Assembly: GCF_029433105.1 (NCBI RefSeq)
Contig: NZ_JARNTW010000003.1
Coordinates: forward strand, 558,001-622,000
Reading direction: 5' to 3'
Origin: Runella sp. MFBS21
Lineage (GTDB): Bacteria; Bacteroidota; Bacteroidia; Cytophagales; Spirosomataceae
Length of the DNA stretch: 64,000 bases
Positions 10,201-18,669 of this stretch are shown here, one piece after another. The notes below the pieces were generated by a model that was not told the DNA's origin, ran no database searches, and worked only from the letters and a program-made list of their open reading frames with translations. How positions within the stretch are numbered: position 1 is the stretch's first letter; each line of letters opens with the position of its first letter. A program made the position numbers and the translations under genes.

Positions 10201-10752
10201 AAAAAGGGCGGTAAAAAGCAAGGTCAGAGTTTAGGAGAATTGCAACAACAACTCAATAAACGTATCAACGAAATCCAGAAAGGACAAGGTCAAAGAGGAG
10301 GTATGGGTGGCCGACAAATGTCCGAACAACTTGCCCAAATGGCGGCTGAACAAGCCCGAATCAGACAGATGCTCAAAGAACTCATGGACTCTCAAAAAGG
10401 CACCGAAGGAGGCAAAAAAGTAGGCAATGAAGTCAAAGATTTGATAGAGAAAATGGACGAAACAGAGACCGATTTGGTCAATAAGCGCGTAGACCCTAAT
10501 CTCCTCAAACGTCAACAAGACATAATCACGCGTTTGTTGGAATCCGAAAAAGCGTTGCGACAACAAGAAGAAGATACCCAACGCAAAGCCGAAACCGCCA
10601 AGCCCCAACCACGCACCCCCCCTGCTGCTTTTGAGCAGTATGTCAAAGACAAGCAGCGACAAACGGAATTGTTGCGTACAGTTCCGCCTAGTTTTGCACC
10701 TTTTTATAAGCGAGAAGCCGACAGTTATTTCAAAAAATCAAGCGAAAAATAA
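7258..10752 (+). CDS. DUF4175 family membrane protein with long coiled coil
   Basis: An 1164-residue protein. Two N-terminal membrane helices (about 27-47 and 58-85) and a third (about 160-177) precede a beta-rich region (about 200-500). A very long Q/E/K-rich coiled coil follows, with a low-complexity stretch of KDQ/KDKK repeats (about 695-765). The architecture and the N-terminal motif around ISDEEAAAQIGNFFPEIGDK match Bacteroidota DUF4175 proteins. Function is unknown; the layout suggests an envelope scaffold or mechanical role. A strong terminator follows. Confidence 0.8.
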   Translation: MRTQTLSVLLERIGEYKRKFYLNQLVKGVIFAVAFVLSAYLFVNTLEYFGRFSSTVRATLFFGFLGILGYAIVRWVVIPLIHLYGLRKSISDEEAAAQIGNFFPEIGDKLINTLQLRNLSGIQTDLIEASIQQKSSQLMIVRFSDAIKIDQNRRYLKYAAYPLAAIAMVLLINPRFFASSSDRIIHFEKEYTDAPFTFKLENPNLKAFRNEDFKLELSLAGGALPEAVYVVHNKAKFKLDPESTDSYSYTFKNVQRPIEFYFEAAGYKSSTYKLTLAERPSLLSFDVTLRYPAYLGKPAEQLSNVGNLTVPEGTVITWDFNTNATKEMALLFEGDKNLYPAESKLTGGYEFQKSARRSGNYEIKLKNEESGNREKISYFLNVINDKYPTLTLENYQDTTLYNYFMLGGNIADDYGFSNLRVFYNLRRKGDKTDEKKVVYKGFAIPFNKSTTNQTFYFQWYVDSLRLTPGDRIEYYVQVWDNDGINGPKSAKSRMIDFAVPSKEEVRAEAEKSAEKTASQINKTLQKAKTLQKELEKLDQRLKTDRDLDFQDKKQIEDLLKKRDELMNDMKSMQEQAQAAQEKQDRFAEQSPEMKQKMEQLQKLMKELLDPETQKLYEQLEKLLQQQQQDEKIQELMNKLKNKEFNAQKEIEKALEMFKQLQLQQKAEQIQKDLKEMADKEEKLAEKTEQLAKEQEKEQKGKDSENKDQKNNQDKKGKDQDNKDQKDGKDQDKKDQKGNEQQDKNAQQEELKKEQEELNKEFEETKKDIEELEKLNEQLDNKQEMDTGKEQQQEVDKQQENSSKQLEQKQNKNASQSQKKAAKSMRQMAQQMQESMESAEMEEMSENMDNLRDILENLIHLSFDQERVMKDFRGVNLQDPRFVKLAQEQLKLQDDAKVIEDSLYALAKRVMQIQTFVTRELNDMKFHMNESTRYIRERRLNMATSKQQFAMTSINNLSLMLSQTLEQMQAAMMAMSSPGQGKKKGGKKQGQSLGELQQQLNKRINEIQKGQGQRGGMGGRQMSEQLAQMAAEQARIRQMLKELMDSQKGTEGGKKVGNEVKDLIEKMDETETDLVNKRVDPNLLKRQQDIITRLLESEKALRQQEEDTQRKAETAKPQPRTPPAAFEQYVKDKQRQTELLRTVPPSFAPFYKREADSYFKKSSEK

Positions 10753-10768
10753 ACACTCAAGTTTTCTC

Positions 10769-10811
10769 AATCAGGTAGCCGACGAACCGTCAGCTACCTG
10801 ATTTTGTTTTG
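10769..10811 (+). terminator. rho-independent terminator
   Basis: A perfect 11-bp stem AATCAGGTAGC / GCTACCTGATT (10769-10779 and 10793-10803) with a 13-nt loop is followed by a T-rich run, 16 nt after the DUF4175 stop. Confidence 0.9.
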
Positions 10812-10876
10812 GTAAAATCGCCCAGCTCAAATATAAACCAACTACCCTGCTTTTGGTGAGTCAGGATATAGATACG

Positions 10877-12043
10877 ATGTTTTCAAAAGAAGAAATTGAT
10901 TTTATTCAACAGCACCTTCATACGGATACCAGCGCACTCTTCCTAAAATACGGAAAAGACAAAGAATCCTTAATCAAACAGATTGAAGCCCGCCAAAAAT
11001 CACGCACCAAATTGCCTGAATGGTATGCCAATCCTGAGGTGGTATTTCCGCCTGCGCTATCGGTTGAGCAAAGTTCTTCGGAGACAACTGCCCACTACAA
11101 AGCGTCTCTTCTCTCAGGCGACACCCTCATCGACGCAACCGGTGGTATGGGGATTGATAGTTATTTTTTCAGTAAACAATGTGAAGCTGTCATTTATATT
11201 GAACAAAACGAAACTTTGGTAGCGCGTGCTCACCATAATTTTGCCGTTTTGAAAGCCACAAATATTCGTTGCGTACATCAAAATTCTATTGATTTTTTGG
11301 AGAAATTCCCTCAAAAAGTAGACTGTATTTACCTCGACCCAGCGCGCCGCAGTGCCGACCAAAAGCGCGTCGTCAGTCTCGTAGATTGCGACCCCGACGT
11401 TACTAAGCATTTACCATTATTGTTAAACAAAACTCGGCATATATTGCTCAAGGCATCGCCGCTACTTGATCTCAAGCAGACCATCCAGACGCTGCCTTTT
11501 ATTCACACAGTACACGTAGTAGCCGTTGATAATGAATGCAAAGAACTACTATTTGAGATAAGTGATTCTGTTTCGTCGCCAAACATAATTGTAAAAAGTA
11601 TCAATCTCAAATCAGATACCGCCCATCAGTATTTTGAGTTTGATTGGGCACAAGAAACCAACAAGCCAGTATCATTGAGCCCTCCCCTTCGCTACATTTA
11701 TGAGCCCAACGCCGCCATTTTAAAAAGCGGAGCTTTTAAATCAATCGCTCATTCGCTCAATATTTCCAAAATCGCGCCTCATAGCCATTTATATACTTCT
11801 TCGGAATTAGTCCTTGATTTTCCGGGACGTAGCTTTGAGCTTGAAGCGATTTTAAAAGTTGATTCAAAGACACTTAGAGAGCATCTGCCTACTCTCAAAG
11901 CAAATCTCACTGTACGGAATTTTCCAGCTACTACCGACGAACTTCGCAAAAAACTAAAGTTAAAAGACGGGGGTGATGTATATTTGCTGGCCACAACCCT
12001 TCTCAACGGAGACAAAAGGCTTTTGAAATGCCGTAAAGTTTGA
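10877..12043 (+). CDS. class I SAM-dependent methyltransferase, PG_1098/THUMP-like
   Basis: After an N-terminal helical region, LIDATGGMGIDSYFFSKQ forms the SAM-binding glycine motif and DCIYLDPARRSADQKRVV supplies the DPA-type catalytic motif IV. C-terminal PG_1098 ferredoxin-like and THUMP-like parts follow (VRNFPATTDELRKKLKLKDG). This is the domain order of Bacteroidota THUMP-like methyltransferases, predicted RNA modifiers. ATG at 10877 is preferred over the longer TTG frame at 10853, which lies close to the terminator. A hairpin follows at 12044. Confidence 0.85.
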   Translation: MFSKEEIDFIQQHLHTDTSALFLKYGKDKESLIKQIEARQKSRTKLPEWYANPEVVFPPALSVEQSSSETTAHYKASLLSGDTLIDATGGMGIDSYFFSKQCEAVIYIEQNETLVARAHHNFAVLKATNIRCVHQNSIDFLEKFPQKVDCIYLDPARRSADQKRVVSLVDCDPDVTKHLPLLLNKTRHILLKASPLLDLKQTIQTLPFIHTVHVVAVDNECKELLFEISDSVSSPNIIVKSINLKSDTAHQYFEFDWAQETNKPVSLSPPLRYIYEPNAAILKSGAFKSIAHSLNISKIAPHSHLYTSSELVLDFPGRSFELEAILKVDSKTLREHLPTLKANLTVRNFPATTDELRKKLKLKDGGDVYLLATTLLNGDKRLLKCRKV

Positions 12044-12078
12044 GAAGAGCCATGCTTTAGTTTGGCGCATGGCTTCTT
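12044..12078 (+). terminator. hairpin terminator
   Basis: The stem GCCATGC / GCATGGC (12049-12055 and 12067-12073) is extended by AAGA/TTCTT pairing on the outside, directly after the methyltransferase stop. Confidence 0.7.
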
Positions 12079-12105
12079 ATTCATCACAATTAATCCAAAT
12101 CGATT

Positions 12106-12636
12106 ATGTTTTTTGAACGCATTCCCGACAAAGAATATCCTAAAGAGCCCGAATCACGTGTCATTATCCGATTCCAGGACTGTGACCCACTTCAGCACCT
12201 CAACAACGCCAAATACTTTGATTATTATTTCAACGCCCGTGAAGATCAAGTAGCCAAATTATACGAGTTTAACTTTGGAAGACTTTTCAGAGAACTCGGT
12301 CAAAGCTGGGTAGTATATCAGCACCAAATCGCCTACGTAAGGCCAGCAATGGTGAGCGAATGGGTCAGGATTACTTCGCGTCTTATTTTTTTTAATGAAG
12401 ATACTATCGTAACCGAATATTTCATGACCGATGATAGCCGAACTCAGTTGAAAAATGTGCTGTGGGTTACTTCCAAATACATCGATGTACGCTCAGGACA
12501 ACGCGTAGTACATCCTCCCACTGTGATGGATTATTTGGCAGCCACTTGTCTATCTGACGTAGATTTTCACCACTGGAATTTCAATGAGCGTATCCGCGAA
12601 ATCAAGCGTAGTCTCACTAGTCATGGAGGTGAATAA
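12106..12636 (+). CDS. acyl-CoA thioesterase, hotdog fold
   Basis: A 176-residue protein with RFQDCDPLQHLNNAKYFDYY, the 4HBT-type motif (D-x-D...H-x-N-N) that holds the catalytic Asp. Strands typical of YbgC/FadM-like thioesterases follow. Predicted to hydrolyse acyl-CoA thioesters in the cytoplasm. A single-gene unit with normal length. Confidence 0.85.
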   Translation: MFFERIPDKEYPKEPESRVIIRFQDCDPLQHLNNAKYFDYYFNAREDQVAKLYEFNFGRLFRELGQSWVVYQHQIAYVRPAMVSEWVRITSRLIFFNEDTIVTEYFMTDDSRTQLKNVLWVTSKYIDVRSGQRVVHPPTVMDYLAATCLSDVDFHHWNFNERIREIKRSLTSHGGE

Positions 12637-12697
12637 GTGCAAAGTGCCCTATGGTTAGTGTATCATTAAGCAATATATTGGTTCTCAACTCCTTCCT

Positions 12698-13552
12698 ATG
12701 AAGTGGTTAAAAGATTTTTTCTTCATAATTGAATATTACCTTATCCGCATTCACTGGCTAAGCTTAGATGTAGTAGCTGGTGCTATGCTTACCCACGTAA
12801 TAGCCTCTCGCCTACCCGATGGTCACGGAGAGGTTTCTTGGGCTTCCACGGTATTGGTAGGCATCAGTGTGTTTTTTATTTATGTAGCGGATCGTTTAAT
12901 TGACAATCACAAAACCAATACTCCTACTACAGCTCGGCACAAATTTCACGCTCAACACGAAGCTATTCTACTCAAAATAATGATGGGACTAGGCGTGGTC
13001 GGATTGATTTGTTTGTTCTGGCTTCCTTTCAAAGTCATCATGCTTGGAATCGGCTTGATGGTATTAGTAAGCGTGTATTTAAAAGTAATTCAGAAAATCT
13101 CTTCTACCGATACCTTTCAGTTGTTTAAAGAGCCGATGGTTGCTATAATATATACCATTGGAGTTTGGGGGTCGGCGGTTTTAGCCCAACAACACACCTC
13201 CTGGGAAGAGACTTCATTTATGGTTTTACTGGGGATTATAGCCTTCCAAAACCTGCTTTTATTTTCATGGTTCGAGTCTTTTGACATAGAGGAAGGCTAT
13301 TCTTTGGCTATTGCATGGGGCACAGATACAGTGAGCCAAATCATTAATATCCTGACTATCTTAGTAGTAATTGGAGCTTTAGTAATCTTATTTCTAACCA
13401 CTCATCGTTATAGTATTAGGACCTCAGTAGCAGTCATTTCAATGAGCCTCAGTTTGTACTTTTTAAAGAAACATTATTCTCAATTTTTAGGCCATGAGCG
13501 TTATCGTTGGTTGGGAGATGGTATCTTTTTTTACATGCTTTGGCTTCTTTAA
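12698..13552 (+). CDS. multi-pass membrane protein, UbiA prenyltransferase-like
   Basis: A 284-residue protein with about eight predicted membrane helices. After the second helix it has YVADRLIDNHKTNTP...ARHKFH, which resembles the Asp-rich first loop of UbiA-family prenyltransferases. FESFDIEEGYSLAI later could be the second polar loop. The second DxxD motif is incomplete, so enzymatic activity is uncertain. Convergent with the next gene, with only 26 nt between stops. Confidence 0.6.
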   Translation: MKWLKDFFFIIEYYLIRIHWLSLDVVAGAMLTHVIASRLPDGHGEVSWASTVLVGISVFFIYVADRLIDNHKTNTPTTARHKFHAQHEAILLKIMMGLGVVGLICLFWLPFKVIMLGIGLMVLVSVYLKVIQKISSTDTFQLFKEPMVAIIYTIGVWGSAVLAQQHTSWEETSFMVLLGIIAFQNLLLFSWFESFDIEEGYSLAIAWGTDTVSQIINILTILVVIGALVILFLTTHRYSIRTSVAVISMSLSLYFLKKHYSQFLGHERYRWLGDGIFFYMLWLL

Positions 13553-13578
13553 AATTACTACAAAATTGACCTCTTCCG

Positions 13579-13836
13579 TTATTTTTGTTTCTTTTTTATG
13601 GAAGGTTTTATGGTCGTTTTAGGCTTACTTTCTTTTTTTTCTGGTACATATTTAGAAAGTACAGGTTCGGCATTTCGCCGTTTACGAAGTAGCAGAAAGC
13701 CCAATAAACACGATAAACAAAACATCAGCAACCAATAACTCTCTTGAAACGATACACGTCGAAACTCCATCACCCAAAGGATAAAGAAGCCCAAAGACGC
13801 CCAACCTGCCATACTTTCAACAATAGGAGTTTTCAT
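13579..13836 (-). CDS. small membrane protein of unknown function
   Basis: An 85-residue protein with two hydrophobic segments (about 10-22 and 33-50) and a basic cytoplasmic tail ending KPKTTIKPSIKKKQK. Not recognised. It is convergent with the UbiA-like gene. Confidence 0.55.
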   Translation of the reverse strand: MKTPIVESMAGWASLGFFILWVMEFRRVSFQESYWLLMFCLSCLLGFLLLRKRRNAEPVLSKYVPEKKESKPKTTIKPSIKKKQK

Positions 13837-13906
13837 ATATTTGGTATGATTAAGGTATCAAAGGTACAAGGTTTATTAAATAAGAAATAATTCTCAAGCA
13901 ATATGA

Positions 13907-13937
13907 TTGAATATCGGCAAAAATTTGTATAATTTTG
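13907..13937 (+). promoter_or_regulatory. candidate promoter of the glycogen-synthase-like gene
   Basis: TTG at 13907-13909, a 20-nt spacer, then TAATTTTG at 13930-13937 fits the Bacteroidota -33/-7 layout. It is 46 nt upstream of the start codon. Confidence 0.5.
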
Positions 13938-13983
13938 CAAAATTTTTCTTCAAAACCAATCCTATCAAGCTTCACCAAAGCCT

Positions 13984-14793
13984 ATGAGTAAACTACGGAT
14001 TTTGTATGTAGCCAGCGAGATAAATCCCTTTCTCCAAATCACAGAGGTAGCCGACTACGTAAGAAAACTTCCCCAAGCTATGCAAGAGCGGGGCATGGAA
14101 ATCAGAATATTAGTACCTCGTTTTGGACTCATCAATGAGCGCAAAAACCGCCTCCATGAGGTTGTTCGTCTGTCAGGCATTAATATTTCGGTCGGTGACG
14201 ATGAAAAACCTCTGGTAATCAAGGTAGCTTCTATCCCAAGCGCCAAATTGCAAGTTTATTTTATTGACAACGAAGACTATTTTCATCGCAAGTCCGTTTT
14301 CTTAGATAAGGACAATAACTTTTTTGATGATAATGACGAACGCGCTATCTTTTTTTGCAAAGGTGTGCTCGAAACTGTCAAAAAATTAGGATGGGCTCCC
14401 GACATTGTACATTGTAATGATTGGATGACCGCCCTCATTCCTCTTTATTTGAAAACCACTTACAAAAATGATCCGATGTTTAAGGATACAAAGTGTGTTT
14501 TTACCGTCTATAACAACGCCTTCAACTTTAAGTTTGAAGAAGGGATTATGGACAAAGCCAAAGCCATGGACGTTAGTGATGAAGCCCTAGCTCATCTACG
14601 CTCGGCTGATTTTGAAGGATTTATCAAAATTGGTTGTGCCTACGCCGACGCCGTTGTAAAAGCTGATGATGATTTTAGTGAAAGTTTAAACAAAATTTTT
14701 GATGAATTGCCCGAACGCAAGTTGGAACTGGTCGAAGAAGACGCAAATTTTACAGAAGCTTATTACAACTTATACAATGAACTGGCAGGCTAA
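13984..14793 (+). CDS. glycogen/starch synthase N-terminal (GT5-type) protein, short form
   Basis: A 269-residue protein matching the N-terminal Rossmann domain of GT5 glycogen synthases. It has LYVASEINPF at the start (normally K-x-G-G follows; here QITEVADYV), DIVHCNDWMTALIPLYLK (the H-x-N/D-W motif) and VFTVYNNAFNF. The C-terminal GT-B domain that binds ADP-glucose is absent, and the usual KTGGL loop is replaced. It is therefore unlikely to be a complete synthase; a regulatory or diverged role is inferred. This short form recurs in Bacteroidota beside DUF4270 genes. It overlaps the next gene by 17 nt. Confidence 0.78.
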   Translation: MSKLRILYVASEINPFLQITEVADYVRKLPQAMQERGMEIRILVPRFGLINERKNRLHEVVRLSGINISVGDDEKPLVIKVASIPSAKLQVYFIDNEDYFHRKSVFLDKDNNFFDDNDERAIFFCKGVLETVKKLGWAPDIVHCNDWMTALIPLYLKTTYKNDPMFKDTKCVFTVYNNAFNFKFEEGIMDKAKAMDVSDEALAHLRSADFEGFIKIGCAYADAVVKADDDFSESLNKIFDELPERKLELVEEDANFTEAYYNLYNELAG

Positions 14794-16114
14794 AGCTGCC
14801 CTCTTTCTGGTCACTGTTTTCACCATTTCTTTGACCGCCTGCGAAGCTCCCAAGGAAATCGGGCTTCCGCCCGAGGTAATTGCAGAAGTGCAATTTACGG
14901 ATACACTTACAGTCAAAACAAGCACGGTTTTGCTTGATTCTGTTCGTACCAATAGCACCACGCAGTTGTTGTTAGGGAGTTATCGCGACCCTATCTTTGG
15001 CCGCGTCACGGCTCAGCCCTATTTTGAGCTTGGAAATAGAATTGACTTCAACGCCGACGGTAGTACTACGACTTATGTGTATGATTCGCTTACTTTAGAT
15101 TTGGCCTACTTTTATTACTATGGTGATACTTTGCAGCCATTTCAGATGAATCTTCATCGCCTTACCGATACGCTGATTACAGGCAAAACCTATTATAACA
15201 ATAGTACCATGCCTTATGAAGCGACTCCTTTAGCTACGCTCACCATAGATCCTACGCCTGCCACCAATAATACTTTCAAATTTAAGTTACCTGATGCATT
15301 GGGGAAACAGATTTTTGATTTAAGTGGCAAGCCCGATGCAAGCTCTGCTTCTAAGTTTGTTCAAACTTTTAAAGGCTTTACGCTCGTTCCTTCCAACAAT
15401 AGCAGCATGATTATGGGCTTGCCATCATCTTCTGGTATTTCACTCAACTTGTATGTGCATATCACTGGAGATACTGTAGGTAAAGTACAAGCTATTCCAC
15501 TCCTAAAAAGATTTAACCACGTACAGGCCAATCGCCAAGGAACCGAAGTAGCTAAACTCCAGCCTCTCAAACCTCTGAGTGCTGCCGAAATGGGAGGCCT
15601 CAATTACGTACAAGATGCTTTGGGAATTGTGACTAAGGTAGAATTTCCGCACTTATCAAAATTGTTTACCGACGGAAGAGTCGCTATTAATAGAGCTGAG
15701 CTCAATATTGTACCAGAGCAGCCTCAAGGTAGGTTTTTCTTACCTACAGGTCTTACCATGGCCGAAACCGACCAAACAAATCGTTTGTTACGGTCAGTAG
15801 GGGGTACAGAGCTATTACTTCCTGTTGATGGAAGTACATTCCAGTCTTATATTCTTCCTCAAATCTCTGTTTATAATGATAAGTTCCGAAATTATAATTT
15901 CGTTTTAACTACTTACTTACAAGCAGTATCGATTGGATTTAAGAAAAGTACGGGGCTTTTGTTGATGCCAGTTAGTTCTACCTCTTCTTTGGTATCTCTA
16001 TCTCAGCCTCTCTCGATTTACTATCCTTATCTCAACAATCGGCTAGAGAGATTAACAATTAATCCTACTCGTGAAAACGTAAAACTTTACATATTTTATA
16101 CCACTACTAAATAA
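14777..16114 (+). CDS. DUF4270 family lipoprotein
   Basis: A 445-residue protein starting at ATG 14777, inside the end of the upstream gene. The N-terminus NWQAKAALFLVTVFTISLTAC is a lipoprotein signal with lipobox LTAC (Cys22). The body is beta-rich with LLGSYRDPIFGRVTAQPYFE, typical of DUF4270. Predicted to be anchored in the envelope; function unknown. A longer frame upstream would hide the signal peptide. The overlap suggests translational coupling with the glycogen-synthase-like protein. Confidence 0.82.
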   Translation: MNWQAKAALFLVTVFTISLTACEAPKEIGLPPEVIAEVQFTDTLTVKTSTVLLDSVRTNSTTQLLLGSYRDPIFGRVTAQPYFELGNRIDFNADGSTTTYVYDSLTLDLAYFYYYGDTLQPFQMNLHRLTDTLITGKTYYNNSTMPYEATPLATLTIDPTPATNNTFKFKLPDALGKQIFDLSGKPDASSASKFVQTFKGFTLVPSNNSSMIMGLPSSSGISLNLYVHITGDTVGKVQAIPLLKRFNHVQANRQGTEVAKLQPLKPLSAAEMGGLNYVQDALGIVTKVEFPHLSKLFTDGRVAINRAELNIVPEQPQGRFFLPTGLTMAETDQTNRLLRSVGGTELLLPVDGSTFQSYILPQISVYNDKFRNYNFVLTTYLQAVSIGFKKSTGLLLMPVSSTSSLVSLSQPLSIYYPYLNNRLERLTINPTRENVKLYIFYTTTK

Positions 16115-16140
16115 GTATAATTTCGTTTTTTAAATATTTC

Positions 16141-16177
16141 AAAAGCTCGTAAGGAATTCCTTACGAGCTTTTTATTT
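16141..16177 (+). terminator. perfect palindromic terminator
   Basis: A perfect 32-bp palindrome (16141-16172) with arms around GCTCGTAAGGAA/TTCCTTACGAGC, flanked by A- and T-runs, ends the DUF4270 unit. The remainder of the 300-nt gap before glmS is AT-rich without another clear signal. Confidence 0.88.
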
Positions 16178-16414
16178 TTGTAATATTTCTGTATTTTTCG
16201 AAAAATAAAGGAATAATCATTGTACAAAACCAAGTTTTTAAAAAAGTTTAATCTCCTAAAACTGTTGGTAATATTTTTTAAAAAATGGGATTCTCTTTCA
16301 TAAAGCATTTAATAATAGAGCCGATTATTCTACTAATTCTAAATAATAAAAAGGCTTTCTAAAAAGTCACCTTATTTTTTTTCAACTATTTGACTCACCT
16401 TAAAATCTAAGAAA

Positions 16415-18253
16415 ATGTGCGGAATTGTGGCATACGTAGGGCATCAAGAGGCGTGTCCAATCATCCTTAAAGGACTCAAAAGATTAGAATATCGAGGATA
16501 TGATAGCGCAGGTATCGCATTGCTCAATCATGGCGATCTTTGTGTTTATAAGAAAAAAGGCAAAGTAAAGGCACTTGAAGCAGAACTTGCCCCAAAAGAC
16601 CTAACCGCAACTGTGGGTATGGGGCATACTCGCTGGGCTACCCACGGTGAGCCAAACGATGTCAATGCTCACCCGCATTATTCATTTCACAAAAAACTCG
16701 CCATCATTCACAATGGAATCATTGAGAATTATGCGGCACTCAAACAAAATCTCCTTAGAAAAGGCCACTACTTCAGCTCAGAAACTGACTCTGAGGTGTT
16801 GGTTCATTTCATTGAAGATATTCAGCAGGAGACCCAATGTAGCCTCGAAGAAGCTGTACGATTGGCATTGCAAGAAATCGTAGGTGCGTACGCTATCGTA
16901 GTGATGTCAGAAGATGCTCCTACACAGCTTATCGCTGCTCGTAAAAGTAGTCCTTTGGTAATTGGCGTAGGTGAGGGCGAGTTTTTTTGCGCCTCCGACG
17001 CTTCTCCTATCATCGAATACACCAAAGATGTCATTTATTTAGACGATAATCAGATTGCCCTCATCAAAAACGGAGAATTGAAGGTAGTAAATCTTGACAA
17101 TGAGAGACAAGTACCGTATATCCAAAAGCTAGAACTCGAACTCGAAGCTATCGAAAAGGGAGGTTATGAGCACTTTATGCTCAAAGAGATTTTCGAACAG
17201 CCCCGTTCAATAGCCGATAGCATGAGAGGACGCCTACAGAGTGAAGAAGGGCTTTTGCAATTAGGAGGTTTGCAGGGGTATATGGATAAGCTTGCCCAAG
17301 CCAAACGTATTGTGATAGTAGGCTGTGGGACTTCATGGCATGCAGGACTTGTGGCTGAATATATTTTTGAAGAATTGGCGCGTATTCCGGTCGAAGTCGA
17401 ATACGCTTCTGAGTTTCGATATAGAAATCCAATTATCCATGCAGATGACTTCGTAGTGGCTATTTCTCAATCAGGAGAGACGGCTGATACCTTGGCAGCA
17501 ATTCAGCTCGCTAAAAGCAAAGGAGCTACTATTTTTGGGGTATGCAATGTAGTAGGATCTTCCATTGCCCGAGAAACACACGCCGGGGCCTACACTCATG
17601 CTGGTCCCGAAATCGGCGTAGCAAGTACCAAGGCTTTTACGGCCCAAGTAACCGTCCTTACTTTGATGGCGATTGCAGTGGCTCATAGACGAGGAAGTAT
17701 TTCTGATGAGCTTTATAGAGAGCTTCTGGTAGCGTTAGAAAGCATCCCAAGCAAAGTAGAGCAAGTACTTAAAGCCGCTGATAAGGTCAAGGAAATCGCG
17801 TACATTTTTACTTATGCGCGCAATTTTATTTATTTAGGTAGAGGACTCAATTTTCCAGTGGCGTTGGAAGGAGCTCTAAAGCTCAAAGAGATTTCGTACA
17901 TCCACGCCGAGGGCTATCCTGCCGCCGAAATGAAACATGGCCCTATTGCCCTGATTGATGAAGATATGCCCGTGGTTTTTATCGCAACCAAAGACAGTTC
18001 TTATGAAAAAATCGTATCTAATATACAAGAAGTAAAAGCGCGTAAAGGGCGGGTAATAGCCATCGTTACGGAAGGCGATACCTTGATCCCAAGCATGGTA
18101 GATTTTGTAATAGAAATCCCCCAAACCCACGAAATCTTAATGCCTTTACTATCGTCGATACCACTCCAATTGTTGTCATATTATATAGCTGTCATGCGGA
18201 AACGCAATGTAGACCAACCCCGTAATCTCGCAAAATCTGTAACAGTAGAATAA
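16415..18253 (+). CDS. glmS: glutamine-fructose-6-phosphate aminotransferase (isomerizing)
   Basis: A 612-residue protein, the usual length. It begins MCGIVAYVG, placing the catalytic Cys at the mature N-terminus of the glutaminase domain. GYDSAGIAL, GHTRWATHG and HNGIIENY follow. Two SIS domains bind fructose-6-phosphate (VGCGTSWHAGL, ISQSGETADT; then GRGLNFPVALEGALKLKEISY), and the C-terminus is KSVTVE. It makes glucosamine-6-phosphate for peptidoglycan and LPS. No glmS ribozyme-like structure was recognised upstream. Confidence 0.97.
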   Translation: MCGIVAYVGHQEACPIILKGLKRLEYRGYDSAGIALLNHGDLCVYKKKGKVKALEAELAPKDLTATVGMGHTRWATHGEPNDVNAHPHYSFHKKLAIIHNGIIENYAALKQNLLRKGHYFSSETDSEVLVHFIEDIQQETQCSLEEAVRLALQEIVGAYAIVVMSEDAPTQLIAARKSSPLVIGVGEGEFFCASDASPIIEYTKDVIYLDDNQIALIKNGELKVVNLDNERQVPYIQKLELELEAIEKGGYEHFMLKEIFEQPRSIADSMRGRLQSEEGLLQLGGLQGYMDKLAQAKRIVIVGCGTSWHAGLVAEYIFEELARIPVEVEYASEFRYRNPIIHADDFVVAISQSGETADTLAAIQLAKSKGATIFGVCNVVGSSIARETHAGAYTHAGPEIGVASTKAFTAQVTVLTLMAIAVAHRRGSISDELYRELLVALESIPSKVEQVLKAADKVKEIAYIFTYARNFIYLGRGLNFPVALEGALKLKEISYIHAEGYPAAEMKHGPIALIDEDMPVVFIATKDSSYEKIVSNIQEVKARKGRVIAIVTEGDTLIPSMVDFVIEIPQTHEILMPLLSSIPLQLLSYYIAVMRKRNVDQPRNLAKSVTVE

Positions 18254-18309
18254 AATCATAGGCGCTATTTCGGGAGATTGTTCGTTATTAACAAAAAACA
18301 AAATTATTT

Positions 18310-18549
18310 ATGTGGATAGAACAAAACAATAAACTCGTTAGGGAATATGAGTTTGAAGACTTCAAAGAGGCCTTTGTTTTTATGACCAAAGTGGCCGAAA
18401 TCGCCGAGCAAATGAATCATCATCCGTGGTGGTCAAATGTATACAACAAAGTCACTTTTGAGCTTTCGACCCACGATGCGGGCAATACCGTCACCGAAAA
18501 AGATGAAGCATTGGCTGAGGCCATCGAAGCGATTTATGATGAAATGTGA
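18310..18549 (+). CDS. phhB: 4a-hydroxytetrahydrobiopterin dehydratase (PCD)
   Basis: A 79-residue protein with EQMNHHPWWSNVYNKVTFEL and THDAGNTVTEKD, the pterin-4a-carbinolamine dehydratase active-site signature (H-H-P...W...N...L-x-T-H-D). It recycles pterin cofactor after aromatic hydroxylation. It is 56 nt downstream of glmS and convergent with the ATP synthase operon. Confidence 0.92.
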   Translation: MWIEQNNKLVREYEFEDFKEAFVFMTKVAEIAEQMNHHPWWSNVYNKVTFELSTHDAGNTVTEKDEALAEAIEAIYDEM

Positions 18550-18564
18550 GGGGTATATTTAGAC

Positions 18565-18589
18565 CTGCTAAGTTTCAAAAACTTAGCAG
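18565..18589 (+). terminator. hairpin after the dehydratase gene
   Basis: A perfect 11-bp stem CTGCTAAGTTT / AAACTTAGCAG with a 3-nt loop. There is no T-run, so it may be a palindromic intergenic repeat rather than a classical terminator. Confidence 0.55.
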
Positions 18590-18602
18590 CTCAAGCTCAC
18601 GC

Positions 18603-18640
18603 AAAAATAAAAAGCCCTCACCGCAAAGCAGTGAGGGCTT
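18603..18640 (-). terminator. terminator of the ATP synthase operon
   Basis: AAGCCCTCAC / GTGAGGGCTT (18612-18621 and 18631-18640) forms a 10-bp stem. Read on the minus strand it is followed by TTTTTATTTTTG, 30 nt past the atpH stop. Confidence 0.88.
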
Positions 18641-18669
18641 CTGTCACTCTTAAGCAGATAAAAAATATC

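Noticed and set aside
16115-16414. glmS ribozyme
   Set aside because: No matching core was recognised, and the gap contains only a terminator and AT-rich sequence.
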